From: Longimicrobium sp.
Lineage (GTDB): Bacteria; Gemmatimonadota; Gemmatimonadetes; Longimicrobiales; Longimicrobiaceae
Assembly: GCA_036377595.1 (NCBI GenBank)
Contig: DASUYB010000132.1
Location: 1-64,000 of the forward strand
DNA: 64,000 nt
Reading direction: 5' to 3'
Shown: piece after piece, positions 35,586 to 45,427 of the stretch
Layout of the letters: every line of letters starts with the position of its first letter
Numbering within the stretch: position 1 is the stretch's first letter
Position numbers and translations under genes: made by a program
Notes under the pieces: generated by a model
Database searches by the model: none
The model's input: only the letters and a program-made list of their open reading frames with translations
Told to the model about the DNA's origin: nothing

Positions 35586-35607
35586 GCGCCGGCATTTCTG
35601 CCGGCGC
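35586..35607. terminator. Short perfect hairpin
   Basis: GCGCCGGCA / TGCCGGCGC with a TTTC loop, about 180 nt beyond the S1 protease stop and 96 nt beyond the convergent small membrane gene. Confidence 0.4.
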
Positions 35608-35702
35608 ATGGCGCAGCGATCCCTCCCTTCGGCCCGCGGATGCAAAGCGGCGGACCGGGTCCCGCGCGTCACCTCGACTGCCGCCGGGGCGGCGGCGAGA
35701 GG

Positions 35703-35873
35703 CTATGACGTGCGCAGGTACGACATCATCGCTCCCCCGATGAGCGAGCCGGCCAGGAACAGGAACGCCAGGCCGATCAACCCGTAGCCCATCGTGAGGA
35801 CGATGCCGACGACCAGCGCCACGAGTGCCGTGAGTGCGACCCAGCGGAACTCGATGTGGTGATGGTGACGCAT
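35703..35873 (-). CDS. 56-aa two-helix membrane protein
   Basis: 56 aa. The N-terminus MRHHHHIEFRW has four consecutive histidines, followed by two hydrophobic helices (WVALTALVALVVGIVLTMGY and LIGLAFLFLAGSLIGGAMM) and a short tail YLRTS. AAGGAGGGTAGCCG stands directly before the ATG, an unusually good ribosome site for this window. No family recognised. The natural His run could bind a metal but this is speculation. Confidence 0.7.
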   Translation of the reverse strand: MRHHHHIEFRWVALTALVALVVGIVLTMGYGLIGLAFLFLAGSLIGGAMMSYLRTS

Positions 35874-35986
35874 CGGCTACCCTCCTTGGAGGCGGTACGA
35901 CACGCCGCCTCCCGATCCCAACCTAATCGAACGAGCGTTCGAGCGGTAGCCAGACGAATGTTCCTGTCCCGGGTCACTGACCGTGG

Positions 35987-37582
35987 TCAGTTGTTCCCCG
36001 CCAGCTTCGGCCAGAGTGCCTGCAGCGTGGTGTTCGGGCCCTCCGCGACGTATACGGTGTTGTGGCGCTCCTCGCTCACCCACCACGGGTTATCGATGTG
36101 CAGGACGGGACGGACCGACGCGTAGATCCGGCGCAGGTCGGCGGGGTTCTCGCCGATGGCGACCAGCACCTGGCCGGGGAGGCGCGGCGGGCCGAAGAAC
36201 CAGTACGTCCCCGCGTCGCTCGCCGCCGGCGGGAGGCCGTACTTCGGCCCGTAGAAGTCGATCGCCCCCGCCTGACCGTAGTTGTTGGCCCAGATCACCG
36301 CCTGCGCGCGCTTCTCGGGCGGCAGCGAGCGGTAGACGCGGGCCACGGCGGCCACCTCGTCTTCCCACTCCAGCATGTCGGCGTAGTCCTGCGGCAGGCG
36401 CTCCATCTCGCCGCGGTTGTTGCGGTTGGCCTCGTCCAGTCGCGCGGCGCGCGAGTACTCCGCCATCCACCGCGGCGGAAGGATGGGAATGCCGAGCGGG
36501 AGGATGTAGAGCCCGCCGGCGACCATCACCACCACCGCGCCCCACTGCAGCGCCGGCGCCAGGAAGCGCACGCGCAGCCGCCCCAGCGCGGCCGCGCCGG
36601 CGCCGATCAGCGTGGGGTAGACGGGCCCGGCGTAGTACGGCTTCCCGTGCAGCAGCATCAGGATCGCCACGGCCAGCACGCACACCCATCCCACCACGCG
36701 GAACGCCCTTCCCTTCCCCACCAGCAGGGAGACGACGCCGGCGACCGCGAGGAGGATCGCCGGGCCGATCATCATCACCTGCCCCATGAGGAAGTCGACG
36801 TACCCCACGTGCGCCAGCTGCGAGTGCTGCAGGTCCTCCATCGACGACATCACCGGGAACCCCAGCCTCACCTGCCCCACCAGGCTCGGGCTGCCGACCG
36901 CCAGCGCGATGACCAGGGCGAACCACGGCCACGGCGTGAAGAGGAACCAGCGGTGCTTGGTCAGCAGCATCGCCCCGAAGAGCGCCGCGCCGAGGAAGAG
37001 GATGCTGAACTTGGTGAGAAGGCCGATGCCGCACGCAAGCCCCACCGCCAGCCACCAGCGCGGGTTGCGCGACCGGCAGAGGAGGACGAGCGCGAACAGC
37101 GCCAGCGTCCACCAGAGCTGGTCGAGCACCACGGGCTGGAAGAGGTTGGCGGTGCGCAGGAAGAGCGCGCCGGTCATCACCCCCAGCGCGGCGGCGCCCT
37201 GCGCGAACCGGCCGCCGCCCAGCTCGCGCGCGATCAGCGCGGCGAGGACGACGATCAGCGCCCCCGCGACCGCCGAGGCGAGACGGATGGAGAGGAGCGA
37301 GTCGCCGAACGCGGCGCGCTGCCCCTCGGCCAGCAGGGCGATCAGCGGCGGGAAGTCCATCCGCCAGAGCTGCAGGTGGCGGCCCATGGCCAGGTACAGC
37401 AGCTCGTCGCGGTGGATGCCGTACGGGGTGAAGAGGTTCGTCGCCAGGTGCAGCGCCAGCTTGACCAGCGCGAAGCCGGCCACGATCCCCCATGCCACCG
37501 GCGGCCGCTCGGGAACGGCGCCCGCGCGCGCGTCGGGCGCCGGCTTCGCGGCGGAGGTGGAACCGGCGGGGACTGTGGACAT
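35987..37582 (-). CDS. GT39/ArnT-like membrane glycosyltransferase
   Basis: 531 aa. A polytopic membrane protein with about 11-12 helices and the PMT_2 signature near the N-terminus: GIHRDELLYLAMGRHL (about residues 54-69), with the conserved acidic pair, then DFPPLIALLA. Enzymes of this type move a sugar from a polyprenyl phosphate carrier to lipid or protein. The C-terminal soluble domain (ANNYGQAGAIDFYG, YWFFGPP) matches the periplasmic part of such enzymes. The ATG at 37582 is preferred; a GTG at 37624 is possible. Acceptor and sugar are unknown. Confidence 0.87.
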   Translation of the reverse strand: MSTVPAGSTSAAKPAPDARAGAVPERPPVAWGIVAGFALVKLALHLATNLFTPYGIHRDELLYLAMGRHLQLWRMDFPPLIALLAEGQRAAFGDSLLSIRLASAVAGALIVVLAALIARELGGGRFAQGAAALGVMTGALFLRTANLFQPVVLDQLWWTLALFALVLLCRSRNPRWWLAVGLACGIGLLTKFSILFLGAALFGAMLLTKHRWFLFTPWPWFALVIALAVGSPSLVGQVRLGFPVMSSMEDLQHSQLAHVGYVDFLMGQVMMIGPAILLAVAGVVSLLVGKGRAFRVVGWVCVLAVAILMLLHGKPYYAGPVYPTLIGAGAAALGRLRVRFLAPALQWGAVVVMVAGGLYILPLGIPILPPRWMAEYSRAARLDEANRNNRGEMERLPQDYADMLEWEDEVAAVARVYRSLPPEKRAQAVIWANNYGQAGAIDFYGPKYGLPPAASDAGTYWFFGPPRLPGQVLVAIGENPADLRRIYASVRPVLHIDNPWWVSEERHNTVYVAEGPNTTLQALWPKLAGNN

Positions 37583-37888
37583 CGACAAGCTCGCGGGAGG
37601 AAGTGGCGAAGGCGACGAGAGCACGTACGCCGCGAGGGGGGATCAGGTTTCCCGCGCGAGGGGGACGCGGGTCCGATGCGAATCTGCGTCTCACCCCGAC
37701 GCCGGGCCATGGGGAGCGGATCCGGCGGACCGGATGGAAACCGAGCATTATGTCTCAGAGGTTGCGAAACGGGCGCCGGAACCGCAGAATCACGCGCACG
37801 GAACGGCCGAACGCATGCCGGCCCGTGCGACGGTGGAATTCATTCCCGCCTTGCTGCAGTCCCACCCGTTCAACAGGCAAACACCCAC

Positions 37889-38506
37889 ATGACCCGCATC
37901 ACCCGAATTCTCGCCCCGGCGCTCGTGCTGGGGGCGATCCTGGCGCATCCCGCGCGCGCCCAGATCGGCATTCCCTTCTCGGCCGAGGTCCGCGGCGGCG
38001 TGGCCCTGCCCACCGGCGAGTTCGGCGACGGCGCCGGCACCGGCTGGGGCATCGACGGCACGCTGCGCTACCGGATCGCGCCGATGGTGGACGTGTACGG
38101 CGGCTACGCCTACTTCTCGTTCGGCGCCGACTCGGCGAGCGACTTCGCCGAGGGCGTGGACGTGGCGATCCGCGACCAGGGCTTCCGCGCCGGCGCCCGG
38201 CTGACGGTGCCGCTGGTGGGGATGATGACCGGCGTGTCGCCCTGGATCGAGGGCGGCGCCACCTTCAACAAGACCACGCTGCACGCCAGCGACGGCTCGA
38301 CCACGCTGGACATCGACTCGGACCAGAGCATCGGCTTTGAGGTGGGCGCCGGGGTGATCTTCGACGTGGCGCCGCACGTGTCGCTCACGCCGGGCGTGCG
38401 CTTCCGCTCGCACAACGCGGACTTCAGCGAGGCGTTCGGCGAGGACGACGCCGACGTGGACGCGAACTACGTGGCCATCGAGATCGGCGTCAACATCCAT
38501 CCCTGA
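37889..38506 (+). CDS. Outer-membrane beta-barrel protein (OmpA-like N-domain fold)
   Basis: 205 aa. The signal peptide is about residues 1-24 (PALVLGAILAHPARAQ). The remainder alternates amphipathic strands ending in aromatic residues (VRGGVALPTGEFGDG, VYGGYAYFSFG, SLTPGVRFRSHNADF, YVAIEIGVNIHP), fitting an eight-stranded porin-like barrel of the OMP_b-brl type. Acidic loops (EDDADVDAN, DSASDFAEGVD) would face outside. Its role is structural or unknown. A terminator follows at 38529. Confidence 0.85.
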   Translation: MTRITRILAPALVLGAILAHPARAQIGIPFSAEVRGGVALPTGEFGDGAGTGWGIDGTLRYRIAPMVDVYGGYAYFSFGADSASDFAEGVDVAIRDQGFRAGARLTVPLVGMMTGVSPWIEGGATFNKTTLHASDGSTTLDIDSDQSIGFEVGAGVIFDVAPHVSLTPGVRFRSHNADFSEAFGEDDADVDANYVAIEIGVNIHP

Positions 38507-38528
38507 TCGCCCGATCCGAAGCAGTTGC

Positions 38529-38560
38529 GGGCCGCCTCTCCGTTCGCGGGGAGGCGGCCC
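38529..38560 (+). terminator. Terminator of the beta-barrel gene
   Basis: GGGCCGCCTC / GAGGCGGCCC stem followed by GTTCTTC, 22 nt after the stop. Confidence 0.75.
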
Positions 38561-38591
38561 GTTCTTCAGGTGGGGTCCACTCGACTTCCGT

Positions 38592-38810
38592 TCAGAGGAA
38601 GCACTGGCAGACGTTGTTGCTGCAAGTCCCCCACGAGCCCCCGATGTCGACGCAGTAGACGTCGCAGTCGCAGCCGCCGGTGCGGCAGCCCAGGGGACAC
38701 GTGTCTGCCCGCTTCGGCGCGGACGGCGTGGCGAGCGCCTGCGAGGCTCCGAAGGCCAGCGCGAGCGCCACCGCCGTCGACACCACCCGCCGAACGTGCT
38801 TCGCCGTCAT
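38592..38810 (-). CDS. Secreted 8-cysteine miniprotein
   Basis: 72 aa. The Sec signal peptide is about residues 1-28 (VVSTAVALALAFGASQALA). The mature part has eight cysteines in 35 residues (TCPLGCRTGGCDCDVYC and GTCSNNVCQC), suggesting a disulfide-knotted secreted peptide. Unlike the other Cys-rich peptides here it has a true signal peptide and not the KKLxL leader. The ATG follows TTGCAGGAGGTGGTGCC. No family recognised; a secreted inhibitor, antimicrobial or signalling peptide are possibilities only. Confidence 0.72.
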   Translation of the reverse strand: MTAKHVRRVVSTAVALALAFGASQALATPSAPKRADTCPLGCRTGGCDCDVYCVDIGGSWGTCSNNVCQCFL

Positions 38811-39027
38811 GGCACCACCTCCTGCAAAGGGAGAGGCCTGGCGTAAGGAGATGCGAACCGGAGTCCTATCCCCGGCAGCAATCGCCCGCCGCACACATTA
38901 TGCCTTCCCGCGCGCCAGAAGACAAGATTCGACGCCCGATGCAATCGCCGATCTGCACGGGGTAATACCAGGTTCGGGTGAAGTATTGGTGCGTCCGACC
39001 GAATCTCCGTGCTGACACGACGATAGG

Positions 39028-39092
39028 TCCTTCGGCCTGCAAACGCTTGCACAGACACTGATTACGGTCTGGCCGGCCTCAGGATGACGTCA
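39028..39092. repeat. Right half of a TCATCCTGA-type element
   Basis: AGGTCCTTCGG followed about 45 nt later by GGCCTCAGGATGACG, matching the right inner and outer arms of the element at 24739. The left half is missing. The stretch 38811-39205 otherwise holds nothing recognisable. Confidence 0.45.
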
Positions 39093-39205
39093 GCGTGGGA
39101 TCGGTCCGGGTGCATCAAACCAATTCCCGGATTCCGTTTAAACGCGAGTGCGCCAGATCCGGCCCGGATCCGGCGCACTCAGCATTCGGCACTCAGCACT
39201 TTAGA

Positions 39206-40810
<1,605 letters not shown>

Positions 40811-40932
40811 TCAACCGGGGGAGATTCGCTGATCGTCGCAGTACGCTCGTTCGTGCCCCGATCTGGGCGCCGCCAATGAGGAGCTGGGTGCGATGGCGCC
40901 GCGCGGGGCCCTCTCCCTGGCGCTGCGCGCCT

Positions 40933-40964
40933 GTCCCTCCCCCAAAACCGACTGGGGGAGGGAC
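40933..40964. repeat. Hairpin with conserved loop
   Basis: GTCCCTCCCCC / GGGGGAGGGAC with loop AAAACCGACT. The same loop in reverse complement (AGTCGGTTTT) occurs in the hairpin at 53678-53709. It lies between guaB and the gene at 41005; the rest of 40691-41004 shows no gene. Confidence 0.6.
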
Positions 40965-41004
40965 GGGCTCGCTGCGCTCGTGACGCGTGGACGCGGATTC
41001 GAAA

Positions 41005-41541
41005 CTAGCGGGAGATGGAGATGGCGATCGCGGTGCCTCCCTCGACGCCGGGGGCGAGGCTCACGCGGGCGTCGGGGAGGCGGACGCGCTTCCACCGCTC
41101 GCGCGGGAAGAGAGCGCCGGTGACAAGGCCGAAGCCCGCGCCCACGGCGGCGCCCGTCCACGCGGCCTCGCTGTCACTGTCGAACTCCTCGTCGTTCAGC
41201 AGCCAGAACTCCAGCGCGCCGACCACCGCGCCGCCCACGGCGCCCATCGCCGCGTTCGCCGCGCGGCTGGGCACGCCGCGGCTGACGTCCACACGCCGCA
41301 CCGCGTCGCGCTGCACGCGCACGGGGCCGGCGCCGGGGTGCAGTTGCAGCGTCATCGACGTGGCGTCCATCGCCACCAGCGTGCCGCGCAGCACCTGCGG
41401 CGGCGTGTAGCCCTCCACGTCGCGCTGCGGCGTCAGGGTGATGCGCACCCGCGTCCCCGCCGCAATCTCCTGCGCGGCTGCAGGGATCGACGCGAGAACG
41501 GCCGCGGCGGCGAGGGCGATGACGGCGATCGGCGTGCGCAT
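41005..41541 (-). CDS. Secreted protein with SH3-like segment and glycine-rich helices
   Basis: 178 aa. The signal peptide is about residues 1-23 (VIALAAAAVLASIPAAAQ). Next comes a small beta domain (GTRVRITLTPQRDVEGYTPP, LRGTLVAMDATSMTLQL), like those in proteins that test surface or matrix parameters, then two Gly/Ala-rich hydrophobic stretches (MGAVGGAVVGALEFW and GAAVGAGFGLVTGALF) that could insert in a membrane. GGAGGTGTTC before the ATG fixes the start. Family not recognised; common in outline among Gemmatimonadota-like genomes, by impression only. Confidence 0.7.
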   Translation of the reverse strand: MRTPIAVIALAAAAVLASIPAAAQEIAAGTRVRITLTPQRDVEGYTPPQVLRGTLVAMDATSMTLQLHPGAGPVRVQRDAVRRVDVSRGVPSRAANAAMGAVGGAVVGALEFWLLNDEEFDSDSEAAWTGAAVGAGFGLVTGALFPRERWKRVRLPDARVSLAPGVEGGTAIAISISR

Positions 41542-41678
41542 GAACACCTCCGGGCGTGGGGACATCTCCATCGCCATCACCCAGCAACCCGCAGGCCGCC
41601 GACGTACGACGGCCCCGCCCGCCGGAGTGGCGAGCGGGGCCGCATCTATCCTCATCCTCCCTTCCCGATCTCCACGAA

Positions 41679-42224
41679 TCAGCGGGCGCCGCTGGTGCCG
41701 CCGCGCTGATGGTCGCCGTGCTGCTCGCGGCGCTCGCCGCCGCGGCGCTCGCCGAAGCGGCCGTGCTCGTCGCGCAGCTGGCGGTACTGGGCGCGCTGGC
41801 TGTCGGTCAGCACGCGCTCGATCTGCTGCTCGCTGCGGTCGCGGATGGCCTGCAGCTCGGCCAGAAGCTGGGGACGCTGCCCCTGACCGCGCTGGAACCC
41901 GCCCTGCCGGCCGTCGCGGCGCTGTCCGTCACGCTGCCCGCCGAACTGGTCGCGGTGGCTCTCGCGCCAGGCGCGGAACTGCTCGTCGCGCTGCTGCAGG
42001 ATGCGGCGGATCTGCGTCTGCTGGCTGGAGCTGAGGCCCAGGCGCCGGGTCAGCATCGAGACCTGCCGGTCCAGCCGCTGCCCGGGATCCTGGCGCTGGG
42101 CATGCTCCCGGCGCTGGCCGGGCTGCACGTCCAGCTGCGTCTGCGCCCGGGCGGGCGCCTGCGTCACCAGCGCGGCGGCCAGGGCGGCTCCGGCCGCGAA
42201 CGTGCGGATGATCGTGCTCTTCAT
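41679..42224 (-). CDS. Spy/CpxP-like periplasmic protein
   Basis: 181 aa. Signal peptide about residues 1-27 (AALVTQAPARAQ). The body is charged, Gln/Arg-rich and helical, with two LTxxQ-like motifs: LGLSSSQQTQIRRIL (about 65-80) and LTDSQRAQYRQL (about 143-155). This is the layout of Spy/CpxP chaperones that bind misfolded envelope proteins. The C-terminus is Gly/Arg/His-rich. AAGGATACGACG precedes the ATG. The function is inferred from motif and location only. Confidence 0.75.
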   Translation of the reverse strand: MKSTIIRTFAAGAALAAALVTQAPARAQTQLDVQPGQRREHAQRQDPGQRLDRQVSMLTRRLGLSSSQQTQIRRILQQRDEQFRAWRESHRDQFGGQRDGQRRDGRQGGFQRGQGQRPQLLAELQAIRDRSEQQIERVLTDSQRAQYRQLRDEHGRFGERRGGERREQHGDHQRGGTSGAR

Positions 42225-42453
42225 CGTCGTATCCTTCCGTGTGTTGGTCCTTCCCTTCGCGCCGCCCCTCGTCGGGCCGCGCAGGAGGATGATAGCGGCG
42301 ATGATCCCCCCGCGGTCCTGCCCCGAAGCCCATCTGCACCGGGAGAGATCCGAACTGCACCGGCATCGCACGAACACCTGCGTAAGGTGAAATCCGGAAA
42401 GGAGATGGAGATCAGGATCTCATAAAGTTTCCAGATCCCCAAAGCGCGAAAAA

Positions 42454-42483
42454 ACCGCCGCCCGGCGGGTGCCGGGCGGCGGT
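42454..42483 (-). terminator. Intrinsic terminator of the DUF1232 gene
   Basis: A perfect ACCGCCGCCCGGC / GCCGGGCGGCGGT stem followed on the minus strand by a T6 tract (42449-42454). Confidence 0.88.
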
Positions 42484-42505
42484 TCGTGCATCGCGATGCG
42501 AAGCT

Positions 42506-43042
42506 TCAGCGGCGGCCGCGCAGGAGGCCGCGGACGGGGCCGGGGAGGTACTCCGACGCGGTGTCGAGCGCGTCGAGCGCCGCCTCGAGCGTCTCCTCGT
42601 CGCCCTCCCAGTGGTCGAGCAGCACCTCCTCACCCGCGTTGGCGAGAAGCCGGGAGAGGGCCACGGCGATGAGGATCACGTCCTCCACCTCGCCCAGCGC
42701 GGGGATCCAGTCGGGGATCACGTCGGCGGGGAGCGCGGCGTAGGCCAGCGCGCCCGCGACGATCGCCTTGTCGAGCTTGGAGACGCGCGGGTCGCGGGCC
42801 AGGCCCCACAGCAGCTTCAGGAAGCTGGGGATGTCGGCCACCAGCGAGCGGATCCACGCGCGGTCGCCGCCGCGGCGCGAGGGCGGCGGGCGCCGGGTTC
42901 GCGAGGCCTCGCGGCGGCGCGGCTTCTCCTCGCCACGCGGCTTGCGCGTGCCGCCGGTGCGCGGGCCCACGAGGTCGTCGTCGTCCTCGTCTTCGTCCAG
43001 GAACCGCCCCCTCACCGGAATTCGTCTCTTCCTCTCGGCCAT
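42506..43042 (-). CDS. DUF1232 (YkvA-like) protein
   Basis: 178 aa. A disordered, acidic then Arg-rich N-terminus (about residues 1-65: DEDEDDDDLVGP, RRREASRTRRPPPSRR) precedes the DUF1232 core (about 85-135): WGLARDPRVSKLDKAIVAGA, YAALPADVIPDWIPALGEVE and DVILIAVALSRLL. The core includes the conserved P-x-D-x-[IV]-P-D motif. The family is a small membrane-associated module of unknown function. It lies 41 nt downstream of the gene at 43084 and may be transcribed with it. Terminator at 42454. Confidence 0.85.
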   Translation of the reverse strand: MAERKRRIPVRGRFLDEDEDDDDLVGPRTGGTRKPRGEEKPRRREASRTRRPPPSRRGGDRAWIRSLVADIPSFLKLLWGLARDPRVSKLDKAIVAGALAYAALPADVIPDWIPALGEVEDVILIAVALSRLLANAGEEVLLDHWEGDEETLEAALDALDTASEYLPGPVRGLLRGRR

Positions 43043-43083
43043 CCCATCCCCTCGCGTTCCTGGTTCGCGTTACCTCGGATCGA

Positions 43084-43473
43084 TCATCCTGTGGCGCCGC
43101 CGGCCTGCGGGTCGCCGTCGGGCTGGCGGGTGGCGGGCGGCAGCTGCGGGGGCGGCGGCTCGTCGTCGCGGGGCGTCAGCGCGCTCTCCACCTCGCGCAC
43201 CACCGTGCGCCCGGCCTCGGTGATGCCGCTGACCACGCGCGTCGCCGTCCCCATCACCCCCATGGCGCTGCGGATGGTGCCGAAGGCCAGCCCCTGCCCG
43301 CGCATCTTGTCTTCCAGCAGCTCGCTGAACTTCTGGAACATGCCGGGCTCGCGCGCCGCGTCGCGCGCGTACTTCGAAGACAGGAACTCGACGAAGTCGA
43401 GCGCCTGGTAGATCTGCGCCTCGGGGAGCGCCTCGATGTGGCGCATGAGCCGGGCGCGCAGAAGGTCATGCAT
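43084..43473 (-). CDS. Hypothetical protein with DUF2281-like N-terminus
   Basis: 129 aa. The segment IEALPEAQIYQALDFVEFLSSK (about residues 13-34) resembles DUF2281/VapB-type helices of the form L-P-x-x-x-x-x-x-x-L-D-F-[VI]-x-F-L. The rest is helical with a Gly/Val-rich part (GVMGTATRVVSGITEAG) and an acidic, Pro-rich tail. No toxin partner lies next to it, so the antitoxin reading is weak. Likely in a unit with the DUF1232 gene. Confidence 0.65.
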   Translation of the reverse strand: MHDLLRARLMRHIEALPEAQIYQALDFVEFLSSKYARDAAREPGMFQKFSELLEDKMRGQGLAFGTIRSAMGVMGTATRVVSGITEAGRTVVREVESALTPRDDEPPPPQLPPATRQPDGDPQAGGATG

Positions 43474-44062
43474 CGGATTCAGGCTCGCATGTCATCGGGA
43501 AAGCCGGTGCGGAGCGATTTCCGTGCCTCACCGGACGGCGACGGGGTCTGCCCAGCGTACGTCCGCCGCCCCCGAAGTGTTTCGCTATCCCCAAGATGGG
43601 CGGGCGCGGGAGCGCGGGCAATCATGGTGGGATCCAAGCATTGCCGCGTGAGGGTGCCGGGGGATACGTTGCTGCTGCCGACGTCGACAGAGGCTGCCCG
43701 GCGAGTATATCGACGGGTGAGTGATCTGCCACAGGCGCAACCCCGCACTACAACAACGGGAGTCTGCTGCGCAGGCTGCGCCGGTTCGGGACGCGGGGTA
43801 TCCGCGGCGCGTTTGGCCGCTCCCCGCCTCGATGCATCCCCCGCAGTCGCGCAGCGACTTTGTGGTGGCCGCGAGTGTATTTGCGCGGCACCACCCGCCC
43901 GCCCGGATGCGGCCGAGCAATGATCGACGCGGCCACGACCCGCTAAACCACCCGCCGCCTGCAGATCCACCGCGCCACGGGCGAATCCGCCGCCTTGAGC
44001 GCCACCATTACGCCGCTCCCGGCGGGGGTGATGGTGAGCATCGCTCGATAAGAACCTCTGCC
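43474..44062. other. Intergenic region without supported gene
   Basis: Open frames on both strands have irregular composition, no ribosome sites and no recognisable product. The long plus-strand frame that enters from 43721 is only an upstream extension of the gene at 44063. Confidence 0.5.
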
Positions 44063-44662
44063 ATGCCAACTACGATGCATCAAGCTTTAATTGCTGCCGT
44101 CTCCGCCTTGATCGGAGTTACACTTAAATCCGTGTGGGACTGGTTTTATGCTCGTCGGCGGGAGATGGAGAGCCTTGGATTGATAAAACAGGTTGATTTT
44201 CGGGAGCGGCAGCTCGCGGAATTCTACTGGCCAATTTTCATCCGATTAGAACAGTCCGAACTTCTCCACCGGGAGATATCGGATTCGCGTGGAATGGGTG
44301 AGCAGCACGTTAAGGACATCGTCGCCTCGGACGTGCTGATTCCGATCCACGACGAGATTGTGAAAATTATCGAATTGCGTACGTACGTGGCTGAGGCAGA
44401 GACCGACTTACGGGAGTTGCTACTTCAGTACGTCAGAGATGTCACTTCGTATAAGGCGATGTGTGTATCTGAGGATTCAACAACCGTTCGTCGGACCTCC
44501 CAAGCACCTGCATCCGAGCAGTTGCATTCAAGAATCAGGATGAAGACAATGGAGTTGCAAGAGAGGTATGAGTACTTACTGTTTGGTGATCCGAATCCCT
44601 ATCGCCACGCGTCCAGAGCCACGTGGTGGTTCACCCGTTGGTGGCACTACCCCAAATTCTGA
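44063..44662 (+). CDS. Membrane-anchored hypothetical protein of foreign base composition
   Basis: 199 aa. One N-terminal helix (HQALIAAVSALIGVTLKSVW, about residues 5-24) is followed by a cytosolic helical body with the segment RERQLAEFYWPIFIRLEQSE (about 47-66) and a tail rich in aromatic residues (ATWWFTRWWHYPKF). Proteins with a Y-W-P-I-[YF]-x-R-L-[EQ] segment are seen in defence-rich and mobile regions, but I cannot name a family. GC is about 50%, far below the neighbours, with many A/T third positions: a likely recent acquisition. AACCTCTG precedes the ATG; the ribosome site is weak. Confidence 0.72.
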   Translation: MPTTMHQALIAAVSALIGVTLKSVWDWFYARRREMESLGLIKQVDFRERQLAEFYWPIFIRLEQSELLHREISDSRGMGEQHVKDIVASDVLIPIHDEIVKIIELRTYVAEAETDLRELLLQYVRDVTSYKAMCVSEDSTTVRRTSQAPASEQLHSRIRMKTMELQERYEYLLFGDPNPYRHASRATWWFTRWWHYPKF

Positions 44663-44787
44663 TCGCTTGGGACAATGGGCGGGTTTGGATCGGCAGAAAA
44701 CCGCTGAGGACCGTCACCGGGTGTGGAGCCGCCATGCGCTCCACGCCCGGTTTCACCATCTCCGCGTCTTTCAGCTCCGCGATTTCG

Positions 44788-45162
44788 TCAGGCGGAGAAC
44801 TGGCCGGTGCGATACGGGCCGGCGAGCGAGGACTGGAAGCTCTGCTCCGACTGCACCAGGTAGACGATCCCCTCGATGAACCCGGCCAGCGCGGGGAGGA
44901 AGGTCCAGCAGAGCAGAATGTACAGGATCCCCATCCCGGTCTTGCCCAGGTAGAACTTGTGGATGCCCAAGCCGCCCAGGAAGATGGCCAGCAGCGCGGC
45001 CACCGTCTTGTCCTTGCGCGGCGGCGCGGGCACGTAGCCGTACGGCTGCACCGGCGGCGCCATCTGGCGGACGCCACAAACGGGACAGATCTCGGCCATC
45101 ACGTGGATCTGGTTGCCGCACGAGGTGCAGAACTTGGTCTGGGGCACGGTCTGGGTGGCCAC
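44788..45162 (-). CDS. TM2-domain protein with zinc ribbon
   Basis: 124 aa. A zinc ribbon FCTSCGNQIHVMAEICPVCG (about residues 12-31; two CxxC pairs) precedes a Pro-rich linker and the TM2 domain: KTVAALLAIFLGGLGIHKFY, LGKTGMGILYILLCWTFLP and GFIEGIVYLV. TM2 proteins are small membrane proteins of unknown role. The start is read as GTG at 45162 with TGGAGTTTCC upstream; longer in-frame starts exist but add a region with no homology. Confidence 0.85.
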   Translation of the reverse strand: MATQTVPQTKFCTSCGNQIHVMAEICPVCGVRQMAPPVQPYGYVPAPPRKDKTVAALLAIFLGGLGIHKFYLGKTGMGILYILLCWTFLPALAGFIEGIVYLVQSEQSFQSSLAGPYRTGQFSA

Positions 45163-45427
45163 GGAAACTCCAGGGGTGATGCGTTGGGGATGGTTTGTCC
45201 GGCGGAGAGCGGATGGAGACGAGGCGCGCAATATCGCCCAAATCGTTGCGGCGCACAAGAGTGCGTGGACAATCCGTGGGTTGCGGCCGATCGCGGCCAG
45301 ACATCTTCGGCCATACTTTTGGGCGGATGCACGAATTGACGAGCCGTCAGGCGCGTGCCTACCTTTCACGTGATCCCGGTACAGACACGCACGCCGCCCC
45401 CCGCGGCCCCAGACGGATACCCCGACC

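Noticed and set aside
36062-38506. 814-aa plus-strand frame
   Set aside because: Its first part is antisense to the GT39 gene; only the last 205 codons (the beta-barrel gene with signal peptide) are coding.
43084-43473. Antitoxin of a toxin-antitoxin pair
   Set aside because: Only a short DUF2281-like helix is seen; there is no toxin-like gene next to it.
43721-44062. Upstream extension of the gene at 44063
   Set aside because: The added 114 codons are Arg/Pro-rich and do not resemble the AT-richer body that starts at 44063.
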